Of a stretch of 64,000 bases of DNA, positions 35,728 to 47,242 are shown piece by piece. Origin of the DNA: Metallyticus violacea (Eukaryota; Arthropoda; Insecta; Mantodea; Metallyticidae); the NCBI GenBank assembly GCA_030762175.1, contig CM060841.1:12684501-12748500 (forward strand). Reading direction: 5' to 3'. Position 1 is the first letter of the stretch, and every line of letters begins with the position of its first letter. Position numbers and translations under genes: made by a program. The notes beneath the pieces were generated by a model that worked only from the letters and a program-made list of their open reading frames with translations, searched no databases and was not told the DNA's origin.

Positions 35728-36462
35728 CCGAGGGTGCCAAAAAAAATGTATACACACTTTCACAGTTGATATTTATTTAATATATTTCAAAGTTGGAAAG
35801 AAGAATAACAGTAATGTGTAGTATGATATTCTGAAAACAGATGTGATTCTCATACATTATGATAGCGTTGCTACGTGACAGGTAAATCAACAATGAACAA
35901 ATGAAGCCAAGATTATCCTAAATGAAAAAATGAAGCCAAGATTATCGTAAGATGTTCTGTAAACATATGTGACTCACATTACGTTATGCTAGCGTTGCTA
36001 CAACAAAATGGAGCCAAGATTACCGTTTGAACAGCGGAAAGAAATTTTGAAGTGTGTTGGAAAACCGAGAATGTTGTTGAGGTTCAAAGACGATGGAGAC
36101 GTGTGTACCGAACAGAACCGTCAACGTGAGTAACAATTGCACGCATTCGAGCCAAATTTGAGACTCGTGGAACCGTATGCGATGTTCTCAAGGGCAGTTG
36201 TGCGCAGACCAGCTACACTGGCAACACTCCGGGATGAAATTGAAACGGCATGTGCTGCAATCGCTGAGGACACTTACGCAAACGTTGTCAATCAGTAGTT
36301 CAACGTACTCAGAGTGTATCGACGCCGATGGTGAGCATTTGAGCAACTGTGATAACTGTAAAAGTCTAAGATGATTAGTGCTCATCATTTACTGATTGTG
36401 TGAATTTGTTATGCACAGTTTTTTCTTTGCTTGAAGTGTGTATACCTTTTTGGCACCCTCTG
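35728..36462 (+). mobile_element. Short Tc1-like element, copy D (defective, both ends and TA target)
   Basis: The best-preserved ends: TA then CCGAGGGTGCCAAAA at left and GGCACCCTCTG then TA at right, with subterminal TGTATACACACTT inverted at the other end. The leader is duplicated. The transposase start near 36010 (EPRLPFEQRKEILK-like) is followed by frameshifts, and the segment from EPYA to RPATLATLRDEIETACAAIA shows that the whole catalytic core is deleted. Confidence 0.92.
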
Positions 36463-36464
36463 TA

Positions 36465-38470
36465 TATATGGAAGGAAGGATAAATATGTTTCTCCAAAAT
36501 ATATTACACACGTGTTCTTTAAAAACGTCATTTTTTGCTAGTCATGTGCGCGACTACACATTATCTAGTTATTTATAAAATATAACATTTCAACACATTT
36601 CTTGAAAGAGCAGATGGTGTCTTCATTCATTGGGTAACCGATTGTTTTGTCCTTGCTGTATTTCTTATCAATTCTCAATACTTTTTTTGACCTCCCTCAG
36701 CTTCCGAGTCTGGAGCATCGAACTTCGCCCATAAAATGTTATGTTTGTGAGATTTACCAATCCAAGAAGTTTACTACATAGAAGCTGAGAAATTAATAAG
36801 AGAGAGAAAAGTATTTCCTTTACACGTGCATGCAAACCACGCTGCCAACAATAACTATCAAGGAAAATATAAAGTAACTGTTTCTCTGCAAAGCCTTGTA
36901 AAGCAATGGAGTGTTATGTTTCAGGGCACACAGTAGGAAAATGTAATATACGTTTTTCTCTTATTTAGCAGCAAGTGCTTTGTTAAGAATAAACCTGCAC
37001 CTATACTTTATTACGTTTAATTTTAATTTGGGCCACTGAATTGTACTGAGTTTTGCAAAACTTGTCCATTTCACTCTTCTGTCAACACAATAAATATTGA
37101 ACTCAGCAAAATTTGACATCATGGAATGAAGAGAGGCATAAGGTAGGGACCGACACTAAATATAACTATTGTTTTTTCAAATATGGTCTTTATCAAGCTT
37201 AAAAAACCACTCCTCAATTGTATATAGCCTGTTTTATGTTTTGACAGCAACACGCACATATATTACATTTTATTTGTTGTCAAGCTCTTTGAAAAACGGT
37301 TTTATTTAATGTGTTGAATAATATGGACCTAACAGAATTGTTGCTCCCCTGCTTTTCCCTAACTTCTTTCTTTAAAGCGATGCAATGGGGAGGAACTGAA
37401 AAGAATAGGAATCTTCATATCACCTTGTTGCATATAGCTGGGGGGTCTTCTGGAAGTGAAACACAATTTTTTTATAGCTCACCCAATTCCCCTGGTTTCA
37501 ACCCCTTAACCTCTAAGTACTGCTATAGAAACTTGGGTATTAATACTTCAATTTCAAAAGCTGATATAATGTACAATGCAGGCACAGACAATTTATACGT
37601 TATGTCTCAATAATGGCCAACCTACAACTGTGTCAGCATTTCAACAACGAGCTTGACGGCATTAATCAAGCTGCGTGACAGTTTGCAACCTTGCCATCTT
37701 GTTATTTCGATTTTCTTAGGATTTTAAATATTTAATACTTTTCTTTCCTTCTTTTACAACTCTACAACCAATCGGTACTAGTTATGAATTACTGCATATT
37801 TTATATAACAAAAATATCGTGGTTAGGAAACAAAATTCAATGTGTCTAAAATTGTGTAAATCTAATGAACGTTTTCAAAATAAGATGCTTGAAATATATT
37901 GCAGCTCTAGTACGAGCCGAACTGAATATAGTGTTGGTAAAATTATCATGTTATTGAAACGTTAAATACGTTACGTTTCGTGATACAGAGCAAACCACCA
38001 TCCGCCCCTACATGCAGAAGCAGAGGTGGGGTGGAGAAGGATGATTCTCAATAATTCCTAAAGTCAAAAGCTAGAGTCAAAGAACACGAAAATCTAAACG
38101 TTTTTGTAACGAGTAAAACATTTCCATTAGCTTCACATGATTTTACGCGAGCTTGGAAATACACAAGTAGATGAAAAACCTTAGTGCTGTGTCAGGAAAG
38201 CTTAGCTAACACCGCCTGGCACTTCCTGGCTGTCACAAAAGAGCTTGTTTGAATAACTGGGTCTGTTAAGTAGGTAGACAGACGATAGAAAATACACCAA
38301 AACATGCTTTATGAAACTAGGACAAACCGACTTTGTGCTAGCGACATCATTAACCCTTTCAAAAGTAGTATTGGCACAATCGATAGAGCAAATATGCCAG
38401 TAAGGGGCGAGTTGTGTTGAACAGGGGTGTCTGTTCGTTACACAGAAGTAGATCAAGCATGCCACTGACC
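36465..38470. other. No recognised feature
   Basis: A 100-codon plus-strand frame at 37311-37613 is the longest non-repetitive frame here. I recognise no domain, and without splice or codon-use evidence I do not call it a gene. Confidence 0.45.
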
Positions 38471-38472
38471 TA

Positions 38473-40014
38473 TCCCGTGTCCATAAGTTTCCGGCCTAAC
38501 CATTTTCACTGCCACGGGTGGCCGAGGTCGTTAAGGCTCGGACTCGTGAGCGGTAGTTTTAGTGTTCGAATCTCGCCAGGACTTTACTCCCTGATTTAGG
38601 GGTTTTTCAGGTTTTTCTCAGTCCTCATAAATGGCATATGCCGGGAAGGTACCCTAAACTTAGACTCGAGACGTTCTCCTTCCTTAAACAATCCTTTTCC
38701 AATAAATAATTTCATCTCATATATCATCAGTGTCCACCGCCTGTGGTGCCTTAGTAGTAAAGACGGGAGTTAAACATTATTCATGCAAAAAAATAATAAT
38801 AAGCATTTTCTAGGTATGATAAAGACAAAAACTATATTTCACTTATCATTTATTGCAACACATTTTTTACATCTTTGAATTAATCAATCACCCCCCAAAA
38901 ATGGTCTGAAGTATTGTCTGCAAAATGGGCAAAAACAGCATTCATTACTTCGTCACACTTAAATGTCCTTCCTCGAAGATCCTTCTTTAATTTTGAGAAG
39001 AGGAAATAGTCACTGGGAGCTAGATCTGGGCTGTAGGCTGGATGGTCGATCTCCTTAAAGCCACATTTCTTCACAGCTTCCTTTGCAACAAGAGAGCTGT
39101 GTGCACAGACAGGCGCGTTGTCTTGAAGAAGGCGCACACCACCACTCAGTTTTCCTCGCCTTTTCTCTTTGATGGAAGCACGTAGTGTGTGCAGTAGGCC
39201 AGTATAGTACTCCCCATTTACTGTGGTGTTCCTCTCCTTGAAGTCAATGGAGAGTCACAGTGCCAAAAGATAGTGGCCATGATCTTCTTGGTGACTGAGT
39301 GACTTGGCCTTTAGAGGTGGTGCTTCGCCAGATTTACGCCACTCTATTGATTCTTTTTGGACAAGGGATCACAGAAGATGACCATAGTTTCATCTCCTTT
39401 ATCAATGGTTGGCACAACTTCTCTCTCGTTGACACGGCAGAGCTCCAAAAGTGCCTGACAACAGATGACTCGTTGCTGCTTTTGGACTGAGGAAAGAAGT
39501 CTAGGCACCTACTCATCTTGCACTAACCTTATTCATGTTTAAATGTTAATGAATAATTCAAAGGACTGTTGTTTTAGAAAGGCCCAACCTTTGTAACTTT
39601 GAGCCGCCGGTCTTCCATAATTTCTCCTTCCACAAGGGCGAGCGATGTTTTCAGGAGTGAGTACCTCCAAGGGCCGACCTGCACGCTCTTCGTCTTAATG
39701 CTTTCTCCACCCATTCGAAAAAGTTTGGCTCTAGAATATGAGGGGGATGCTTCCTCATGTACACCGTCCAACCGCTGCTTAATTTCATTTGGAGTAAGGT
39801 CTTCTTTTGTAAAGAACTTAATAACAGTTCGAAATGCCATTTTGAACATGTCACATATACTTCTTTATACAAGTATATCTGAACAAATGAACACAGTGGA
39901 GTGGAAATTACAGCTGCAATTATGTACTTAACAGATAAGATATGACACCAGTTAAGAGTTTTGAGATGATATTTCTTATTGGCGAGGCCGGAAACTTTTG
40001 GACCTACCCTCATA
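38473..40014 (-). mobile_element. Mariner-like element 3, with SINE-B inserted
   Basis: Left end ccgTGTCCATAAGTTTCCGG (mutated first bases), right end GGAAACTTTTGGACC then TACCCTCA and TA. Minus-strand transposase pieces: 39574-39849 (MAFRTVIKFFTKEDLTPNEI, a long N-terminus, then ALVEGEIMEDRRLKVTK) and 38880-39137 with LLQDNAPVCAHSSLVAKEAV and AYSPDLAPSDYFLFSKLKK, the second and third catalytic aspartate blocks. The first catalytic block lies near 39390. Frameshifts and stops inactivate it. Without the SINE the element is about 1.25 kb, normal for mariner. Confidence 0.92.
38508..38804 (+). mobile_element. SINE-B copy 7, inserted in mariner 3
   Basis: Full SINE-B from GCCACGGGTGGCCGAGGTCG (38511) through CACCGCCTGTGGTGCCTTAG to GACGGGAGTTAAACATTATT and an A-rich AATAATAATAAG tail. 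The 7-bp duplication CATTTTC lies at 38501-38507 and 38805-38811. Mariner 1 has the uninterrupted version (CATTTTCTACC), which gives the pre-insertion state. Confidence 0.95.
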
Positions 40015-40510
40015 AGTGTACTAGAGTATTGCAACCAATACGATGGTGGTTTAACGAGTCATTTCACTGTACGTGGTTTTACATTATCATGCAGTTCTTC
40101 ATCGACACGTCTTAAGAGTGCACAATGCTGTTGATTGCTTGAATCACTTCACGATGCACAAACATAACCTTATTTTGGCACAGTGGTGGTTTCGATTGTT
40201 GGGGATTAATTTAAGGGGTGCTAACCAATGACGAGGCTTCTTAGAGAACCACTTCAGCAGTATTGTCAAGAAAGGAATGTTTCTTGTACGTCACAACAAT
40301 GCAAATCAGGGGCCAGCTCATGCCACAGCAGACTCGTGTGGAGCTCTTACTCCTAACTGACGGAGATGGAACTGTATGGTTTCTAAACTGACATTGACTA
40401 CTGTGTCGCTAAGAGAGCTCGCTATTCATTGTTGTTGGTCTTCCCATTCTCGAGGGAACTTCGCCAACTATCTTTGCACGGCATCAACACGAAGACCTGG
40501 AGTACTTTTT
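40015..40510 (-). pseudogene. Mariner-type transposase relic abutting mariner 3
   Basis: In minus-strand frames with many stops I can follow YKKHSFLDN, QQHCALLRRVDEELHDNVK then PRTVK, matching the order of a mariner catalytic region ending in the (H)DNARPH-type block. Nucleotide similarity to 34006-34350 (TGACGGAGATGGAACTG; ATTGTTGTTGGTCTT) shows the two belong to one old family. The C-terminal third is missing at the junction with mariner 3. Confidence 0.5.
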
Positions 40511-41168
40511 GCTTCACTGCAGCTGCATTGTTCCAAATTCATAGAACATACAAACTGGTATAACCATTTCTGACCATACAAATTAACACTAGCAAAAATT
40601 AAAACTACCAACTTAGCAGTCTTAAATCCTTTCCCGCATTAACTTTATTTGTTGGAAATTTAATGTTGCCACCGATTGAAAATTGAGCAAAAAAATATCT
40701 ATATATACTTTTTACAAATGTTTTCATGCAACCCTCTAAGTTAGAATTTCATATTACTTATATTTCTAAAGAATTTACTGAATTTTGGCACTTTGATATT
40801 ATTTTTCCTGTTTGCCAAAGAAATTGGTTTAGTTTTTGAACTGTAAAAGATGAAGTAGCGATGCTCATACAGCCAAAATACGAGCTAACCGTCAAGGACT
40901 TATAAGGTATTTAGCTTGGTTTTCTTGTTGACATCTAGCAGAAATTCTTCTTACTTGTGGTATTTTTTTAAACTGTGTTATTTATTTATTTTTTACTGAC
41001 ATTTTACAAGTCTGATGAGAGATATTTATTTTATACAGCAATGAACCACACCACCCCCATGAGACTTTGCGCCCACTTTTTGTCTATTACATTGAAACCA
41101 ATAATGAACATATTCCGAAAAAAAAGTTAGTGGTGAAATTGTGCTATTGACATAAAGAGCAGAAGGCA
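40511..41168. other. No recognised feature
   Basis: AT-rich; nothing identifiable. Confidence 0.5.
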
Positions 41169-41209
41169 AACACACACACACGCACACACACGCACGCGCA
41201 CATGCACAT
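41169..41209. repeat. (CA)n/(CG) microsatellite
   Basis: Imperfect CACACA tract interrupted by CGCA, lying directly at the 3' side of repeat R1 copy 2. Confidence 0.9.
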
Positions 41210-41213
41210 ATAA

Positions 41214-41345
41214 TATAAAATAAAAATAAAGTAACACTATTAACATGTAACAAATTAACAGTAATTATAATAGTAGAAAAGGATAAAACACTAAGAAAAA
41301 GTCACACTTAAGATCGCTATATTTCGAACTCGTGGAGTCTTTCTA
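41214..41345 (-). repeat. Dispersed repeat R1 copy 2
   Basis: Reverse complement of the repeat at 18331-18470, with matching blocks AGTTCGAAATATAGC, AAGTGTGACT, GTTAATTTGTTACA and TTAATAGTGTTACTTTATTT. The CA microsatellite lies at its downstream end. Confidence 0.72.
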
Positions 41346-43587
41346 TGGCAAGAAGACAAGTGACTTAATTGTGCATATATATGCGCGTTTACAATTAATG
41401 CACAATTCCTGACAGCTTTTCATGGAAAAAGTTTACAAAAACTAACACATTTAAAATAAGTAGCAGGAATTTAATTACCAAAAGAGAGACATCGCTGCAA
41501 ATGTATATAAACGCAAATACTCGAAATGGAAAAATAACGTAAGCAACACTCTAAAGAGAGGGGGAAAATGATAGAATGTGGAGCTAGAAAAACCTTTGTG
41601 TAATATGCAGAAAGCGGGCTGTTGTTTCGCAATAAAAAATAATTTACAAAGTCTTGGAAAGAATGAAAAATATTCGATGATCGATCGATACATGGACGTC
41701 CTGACAGAATGTCTACAGCACAGTTGGAAGGCGAGGATGTACGTTCCCAATGAGTGGTGCCCCATTGTTCCCCATGATTCATCCGCCCCTTGGCTCACTC
41801 ATCAACGTGACACGACATGACCTCGTCCAGTCGCGACTGCGATGATGTGGCCGTTTCCGTTGTCATCGCTTTGTCCGAACATCATCAAGGGGGAAAGGAT
41901 GGTCAAGAGAGTGGCTTCAAGAAGTAGGCAACAAAATTAATTGCGTCTTATGCAGCATTTTTTTAAATATTTTACACATTAAAACAGGTAGATGGTACTC
42001 TTCTTCGAGTACCTAATATTGCTAATTTGATTAAGTTTTATGCATAGATCATAAATCCAATAACACAAATATTAAATACAGTAACAAGTTAACAAGAAAT
42101 TCTCTACGTTGCAATAAAAGACACTTCCTGGTCTTGCAGTATTGGGTACAGTTCTTGAAAGATGTTAAATGTTGTAATAAAATCGAAATTATCTAAAATG
42201 TCACAATTTCAATTACCATATAAAGGTTCAATTGTGAAATTTAGTAACAAGTCACTTGAAAAACTGTCTTAAAACGATAAAATAAATTGCAGTAGCTTTC
42301 ATTACATACCCACTTTCAAACGTCTGGGAAAATCCAGCAAATTACATACTCGCACATCATTTTCTTCTTCTGCATTTAAGGAATAATTTCTTTATTTGTT
42401 AGAATTCTTTCTCATTTGGCCTTTAAGTTCCTTAATAATTCATTTTCTTATACAGAGTTAAACATACACGTACAGAATATTCCATTTTTGTTTAGAAAAA
42501 TCTGGCTATAGTTATGATAATTAGAGTAGCTAGCAAAATAAGGAAAACTAATTTGAAAGCTGGAATAAAATTAATAATACATTAAATATAATGCTTTTTG
42601 CGAAATAATAATATAAGAAAATGAATGAGGTTTCGAAAAAAAATCATTTACAGTGAGGTTATTTGAGGTATGAGCCGCCTGAGTACAGCTAATAAATGGG
42701 CAAGTGTAACCACCGCAACCGGAAAATGTTCGGTTAATTCGCCGAGCATTAAGTTGGTATTTTTAGCATTATATTTTTACTTAAAACATAAAATGATAAT
42801 AAGAGGTGATTCGGAACACGATACTTATCATTGAGAAACCCTGTCTCTCGTTACTCTTTAACTTGTTGGTGATCAGTTTCTCTACCTGCAATACGATTGC
42901 CAGGATATTTTCTAGCATCGTCTTAAAACTCTCTGCAAGAATTTGTTTTCACATATGTATCGTCCATAAATATCCTTATTCATGATTATATGTATTAGCA
43001 CACAATTTACACTAGCTGCAACCTGCACATAAGCCTTAACAACTGCCTTCTTCCAGTACGAGCCACATGCCGCCGGCCCTTAACTCAAATAGCCTCACTG
43101 TATACATTAAACATACCCACGTAAATATTATAAATTTAAAAACATCACTAACAAACATAAGAAATGGCATGGTAAGGAAAATATTCGTATAAAATAAAAA
43201 TAGCAACTGATGACAAAAGGAAACAAGAGGAAATTTTCATTTCTCAGATGTGAAATATATTTTCATGATGCTGAAAACTGAAAGAAACAAATTCACAAAT
43301 TTCTATACATTTGTGGTAGAGGAGGACATTGAGAAAGAAAAGAAAAGATAGTAAGATAAAAAAATTTGAAAAACAATTGCAAACACCTGATGTGTGGTAG
43401 TAAAAATTGTGCAGACAAAACCGATCAATAAAATGAACTAATGAATATAAACAAGAAAATGCAAAAAGTTCATCACTAAGAGGGATAAATCAACAAATAT
43501 ATTTAATCAAATGGATAGAATACTACAAAATAAAGATAAACGTAACATTTAATGGAACTGGAAGAAAAAAGAATTCCTAAATAAGTT
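41346..43587. other. No recognised feature
   Basis: About 2.2 kb, AT-rich. Overlapping frames of 80-107 codons at 41471-41820 on both strands are unrecognised and mutually exclusive. Confidence 0.5.

Positions 43588-43640
<53 letters not shown>
43588..43640. repeat. (AAT)n microsatellite
   Basis: About 17 uninterrupted AAT units, the longest of the five AAT tracts. Confidence 0.95.
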
Positions 43641-44039
43641 GTCAAAAGGAAGAACAGATCCAAATAAGGGTATTTAAAAAAATATGGTCTAATGTTTAAG
43701 TACGGAAGAGGACATAAAACAGAATATTTGCTATGCAATTTAAACGTACACATCCTTTGACACTGCTGAAAATTCGTTTCTGCAGTTTGAATTCTCACTT
43801 CAATACAGAATGCGAGAAAACAATATGCAGAAATGTTTAGAGTCGGAAAAGCAATACCATTCTAAGTATTTTGAGGTTAGGAAAATGGAGTCGCAGATGC
43901 AGTATAATAGCAGGAGAGCTGCATGGTAATAATTGAAAGCTGGCGTTATTAAACATCATTTTCAGTCAAAATGAAATAACGACGTACTATCTTAACTAAT
44001 GAGCATTGGTACACAGTAAGAAACTAAATATTACATACG
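43641..44039. other. No recognised feature
   Basis: AT-rich; nothing identifiable. Confidence 0.5.
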
Positions 44040-44262
44040 CGTACTTAAGTGATGTACTGTGGACATCACCACGCCCGATCCATCTATCACCAAATGTTCT
44101 GTTCAGATAATTTCGAGCTGCAAGTTGAAATGTGCAGGGGTGCCGTCATGTTGGCATAAGTTTCGCCTGATTTCAAGACGAGAGTTCTGTATTACCGCAC
44201 CATCCAGTGGATTTCAAAACATAAATGTTGCATTGAACATGAAACCCAATCAGCGACAGTGA
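44040..44262 (-). pseudogene. DDE transposase scrap (DUF4817-associated type)
   Basis: On the minus strand CQHDGTPAHFNLQLEII is followed, one frame over, by LNRTFGDRWIGRG. This is the second catalytic-aspartate block (QxDG.P.HF) and the WIGRGG segment that follows it in DUF4817-type insect transposases. Nothing on either side extends it. The annotated plus-strand frame at 44059-44262 is its shadow. Confidence 0.62.
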
Positions 44263-45277
44263 CTAGTATTGTACAAGAGTGCGTTTTGTTTACATTTGAC
44301 ACGCCACAAACAAGTTTCACAATCTGATACTCTAACATGACCGATTTAATTTTGACATGTGTAGCGCAGCAAAAAAACTTCTGCGACCGCTCGTTCCTGT
44401 CCTCAAAATGCTTAGTTGGTGCTGCCTTTCTACTCTACAATTTTCTGCACGTTGTTTTTCTGCACTCAGTATAATAAACCATATGTGCCATAGTTTGTGT
44501 TTCTATTATCTTCTTCTTTGAAATTCTTTTAATGCTTCCCTAAACATTTTAAAGTTTATAAATCTTTATAATTATATTATTTATTATCAATAATAATTAT
44601 TATACAAAAAATAGGTCTCATTAGCTTGGTATTATTATTTCAAACAAAAGAAAAATTCCCGAAAATAATTCAGCCAAATTTTCCATCACCACCCTGTAAT
44701 TCCCTTATCTTTATGTAACTTTTCCAATCCACTGGCGTATTTGAAATTTTAATTTTTTAGTTACTATTTTTTATAGAAGGAAACCTACAAATATCTTAGC
44801 ATCAATGTAAATGCCATTAAAAATTCCTTGGTATAATAAATCATATCTGTGTAGTCTGTATCTTTAAAGAACATTTAAGACATCATTCTAAGTTCTAAAT
44901 GAAATGAATCGCTCCTTTGGTGTACTGAATAAAATAATGGACCGTACAAAACTGTCTTGTTTCAGAACATTATCCATGCAGTTTAAAACGGAGGTCAGAT
45001 AAATTAAGATAACAATAGGGAGGGCGCCTCTACTTCTGTGGAGGAAATATCCTCTTAATCAGAATCCCGCCTGTCCGAACCTAATTCAGGAAGGGAAGGT
45101 AATAAATTAGAGGACTGTAGTTCCTCTTTAGTGGGTTTGTTTTAGCTGATGGGAAATATGGAAGTTCAGAGGTTAACCCTTCACCAAACATGTGATCATC
45201 CCAAGGAAGTAATTGACTATAGAATTTGTTAAACAGAAAACGAGTTAAACAATTCTCCATGATCTGATAACGAGGAC
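44263..45277. other. No recognised feature
   Basis: AT-rich; nothing identifiable. Confidence 0.5.
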
Positions 45278-45529
45278 TTAAAAGCTAAGAATATGTGGGC
45301 ATTTTATGTCCGTGAATTTGATGCGAAAAACAACCCAGAACACCTCTGTTAAAAATCTCGAGCAAGCAACGATTTGACAGTTTGCCTTTTGGCTTAGAAC
45401 TGACACTAGAACTAAGTGGGCCACGAATAAGTAAGTAAATGTTCGTGTTAACGCATTTACAGTTGTTGGATGCATTACGAAATGGATATAAATAAATGTA
45501 AGAAATATAAAACAAGCATGAAATGAAGG

Positions 45530-45960
45530 AATAGGATGGTGGGAAACAAGAAAGAAACAAGGAGGAAAGAAAGAAAATGATAAACAATGAATAAAGAACA
45601 TTTTTAAAAAGAAAAAAAAAATAAAGAATTGAAAGAGGAATGAAAAATACAAGGAAAAGGGGGAAAAAATGCAAAAGAGAGGAAAGTGAAAGAAAGAACA
45701 TATAGAACAAGAAAGGAAGAAAGTGAGGAAGAACGGATGAAGGAGGAAATTAAATTGAAAGGAAGAAAGAAAGATGAAAAGACAGAGGAAAGCAAAAGAA
45801 GGAAGAAGCAAACAATAGGAACGAAAGAACATATGATAAAAAAAAAGAGAAATAATTAAGAAAGACAAAACTATAAATCCTCTTAAAGAAGTAGAAACAC
45901 TAAGAGAAAGAACACTTAAAGAAAAGAAGGGATAGGAAAAATACAATAAATAGGGAAGTA
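45530..45960. repeat. Polypurine tract (GAAA/GGAA-rich)
   Basis: About 430 bases, strongly A+G on the plus strand, without a fixed repeat unit. It explains the 222-codon and 141-codon minus-strand frames at 45278-45946, which encode F/S/L-rich low-complexity sequence. Confidence 0.85.
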
Positions 45961-46170
45961 TAAAAGAGAGACGTATGTCTTACGAGTTTTGACAGAAAGC
46001 GGTTTTATCTGCAATTGCACATTTTCCAAATAATCCCCCCCCACTCCCCCACATATTTTCCTTCCGCTTCTTATAAAAAATTGAAACTCAACGAACATTT
46101 ATCAAATAACTTTATGAAATGACTTGTATAAAACTTTCGCTTCTAATTCTAAAGATCCGTGTGAAGTTCG

Positions 46171-46494
46171 TTAGCAGTCACTTGTGCCATCCGGGTCGAA
46201 TCCGGACCTCTGGTGGAGAAAGTTCTCAGGCCTTTTTTTCTTCAGGCGCTCCTCAAAGCGAATTTCAAATGCAGCCTTGAAGTGCCCCATCTTTCTGCGT
46301 CTCTTACTCGTCTTGGAGACACGCCTCTTCCTTGGTAGCACCCTAGCCTTGAAAACGGGGGCAAAACCCACTTCTTCGAATGTCACAACAGACCTACCCA
46401 TTACTCTTCTCAAATAAATGTAATCTTTGTTTCCTGCACACGTAGGTTTTTCGCGCGAAGCTTCACTCATGCCATACAGTACTAATAAACGCAC
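46171..46494 (-). CDS. Candidate exon or small ORF of unknown function
   Basis: An uninterrupted minus-strand frame; 99 codons run from the ATG at 46470 to the TAA at 46171-46173. The frame opens at 46494 directly after TTTGTTTTACAG, a good 3' splice site, while an in-frame TAA lies about 12 bases further upstream. The predicted peptide starts MSEASREKPTCAGNKDYIYL. It has a strongly basic middle (KARVLPRKRRVSKTSKRRRK, nuclear-localisation-like) and ends GFDPDGTSDC. The region is GC-richer than its surroundings and does not match any repeat family in the window. I do not recognise the protein. It could be a terminal exon of a spliced gene, a retrocopy fragment or a chance frame. Confidence 0.35.
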   Translation of the reverse strand: MRLLVLYGMSEASREKPTCAGNKDYIYLRRVMGRSVVTFEEVGFAPVFKARVLPRKRRVSKTSKRRRKMGHFKAAFEIRFEERLKKKRPENFLHQRSGFDPDGTSDC

Positions 46495-47242
46495 CTGTAA
46501 AACAAATTATCTTTGCAAGCGATTTTCAAGGTTTCCGGCTAATCGTTTGGCTGTACTGCCTCTCTGAGGTATTTCACAAAAGTATTTCGTGCGATATGCC
46601 AGAGGAAATGTCACTTGACTCATTAACATGACTTATGCTTCAACCCCATCCTTTATTGATCTGTAATGACTTTCAATATTCCATACTATCATTTTCATCA
46701 GCAGTTCTTTCCGGTATTAGAGCGCGGAGAGAATTACTTGGGAAAGAGTTTTAAGGCATGTACAGAATGCAAACAGAAAGAGATGTTAAGACATGTAAAG
46801 AATGCAGACAGGAATTTAGTTGGGTTATATAGATGCCTTTGTTAATTTGAACACTCTCCGAAGTCTCAAATAAAATGATAATTTATTTTATTCACGCTCA
46901 ATAAATTTAAAAGCCTAGACAAGTTTTAATGGCTGAATATAATCCATTCCACGTGCAATTAATCAACCTTGTCATATTTGCATTACTAAAGTTTCAAAGA
47001 TCTCCGCCGACAAGTATTTCATTGATGCACCCAGTCTTCTTGCTTCGTCCTTGTTTATCATGTTGTGCAACGCTAGTGATCCTGCATTTGGAAAATGACG
47101 AAACAGAAGATCCTAAGCTGCAGGAAATGCTTCAGTGCAGTAAACATTGACCTGTTATTGCGTTAAACAGACACCATTGGAGATTTTTATTCCATTATAA
47201 GTGCTACAGATAAGAAAACAATTGTGTATTGGTTCATAAATA
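46495..47242. other. No recognised feature
   Basis: Nothing identifiable; a 73-codon plus-strand frame at 46929-47150 is unrecognised. Confidence 0.5.

Noticed and set aside
37311..37613. 100-codon plus-strand frame
   Set aside because: AT-biased, no domain, no splice or repeat context that favours coding.
45278..45946. 222-codon minus-strand open frame, the longest in the window
   Set aside because: It reads the complement of a purine tract; the product is F/S/L-rich low complexity with no domain.
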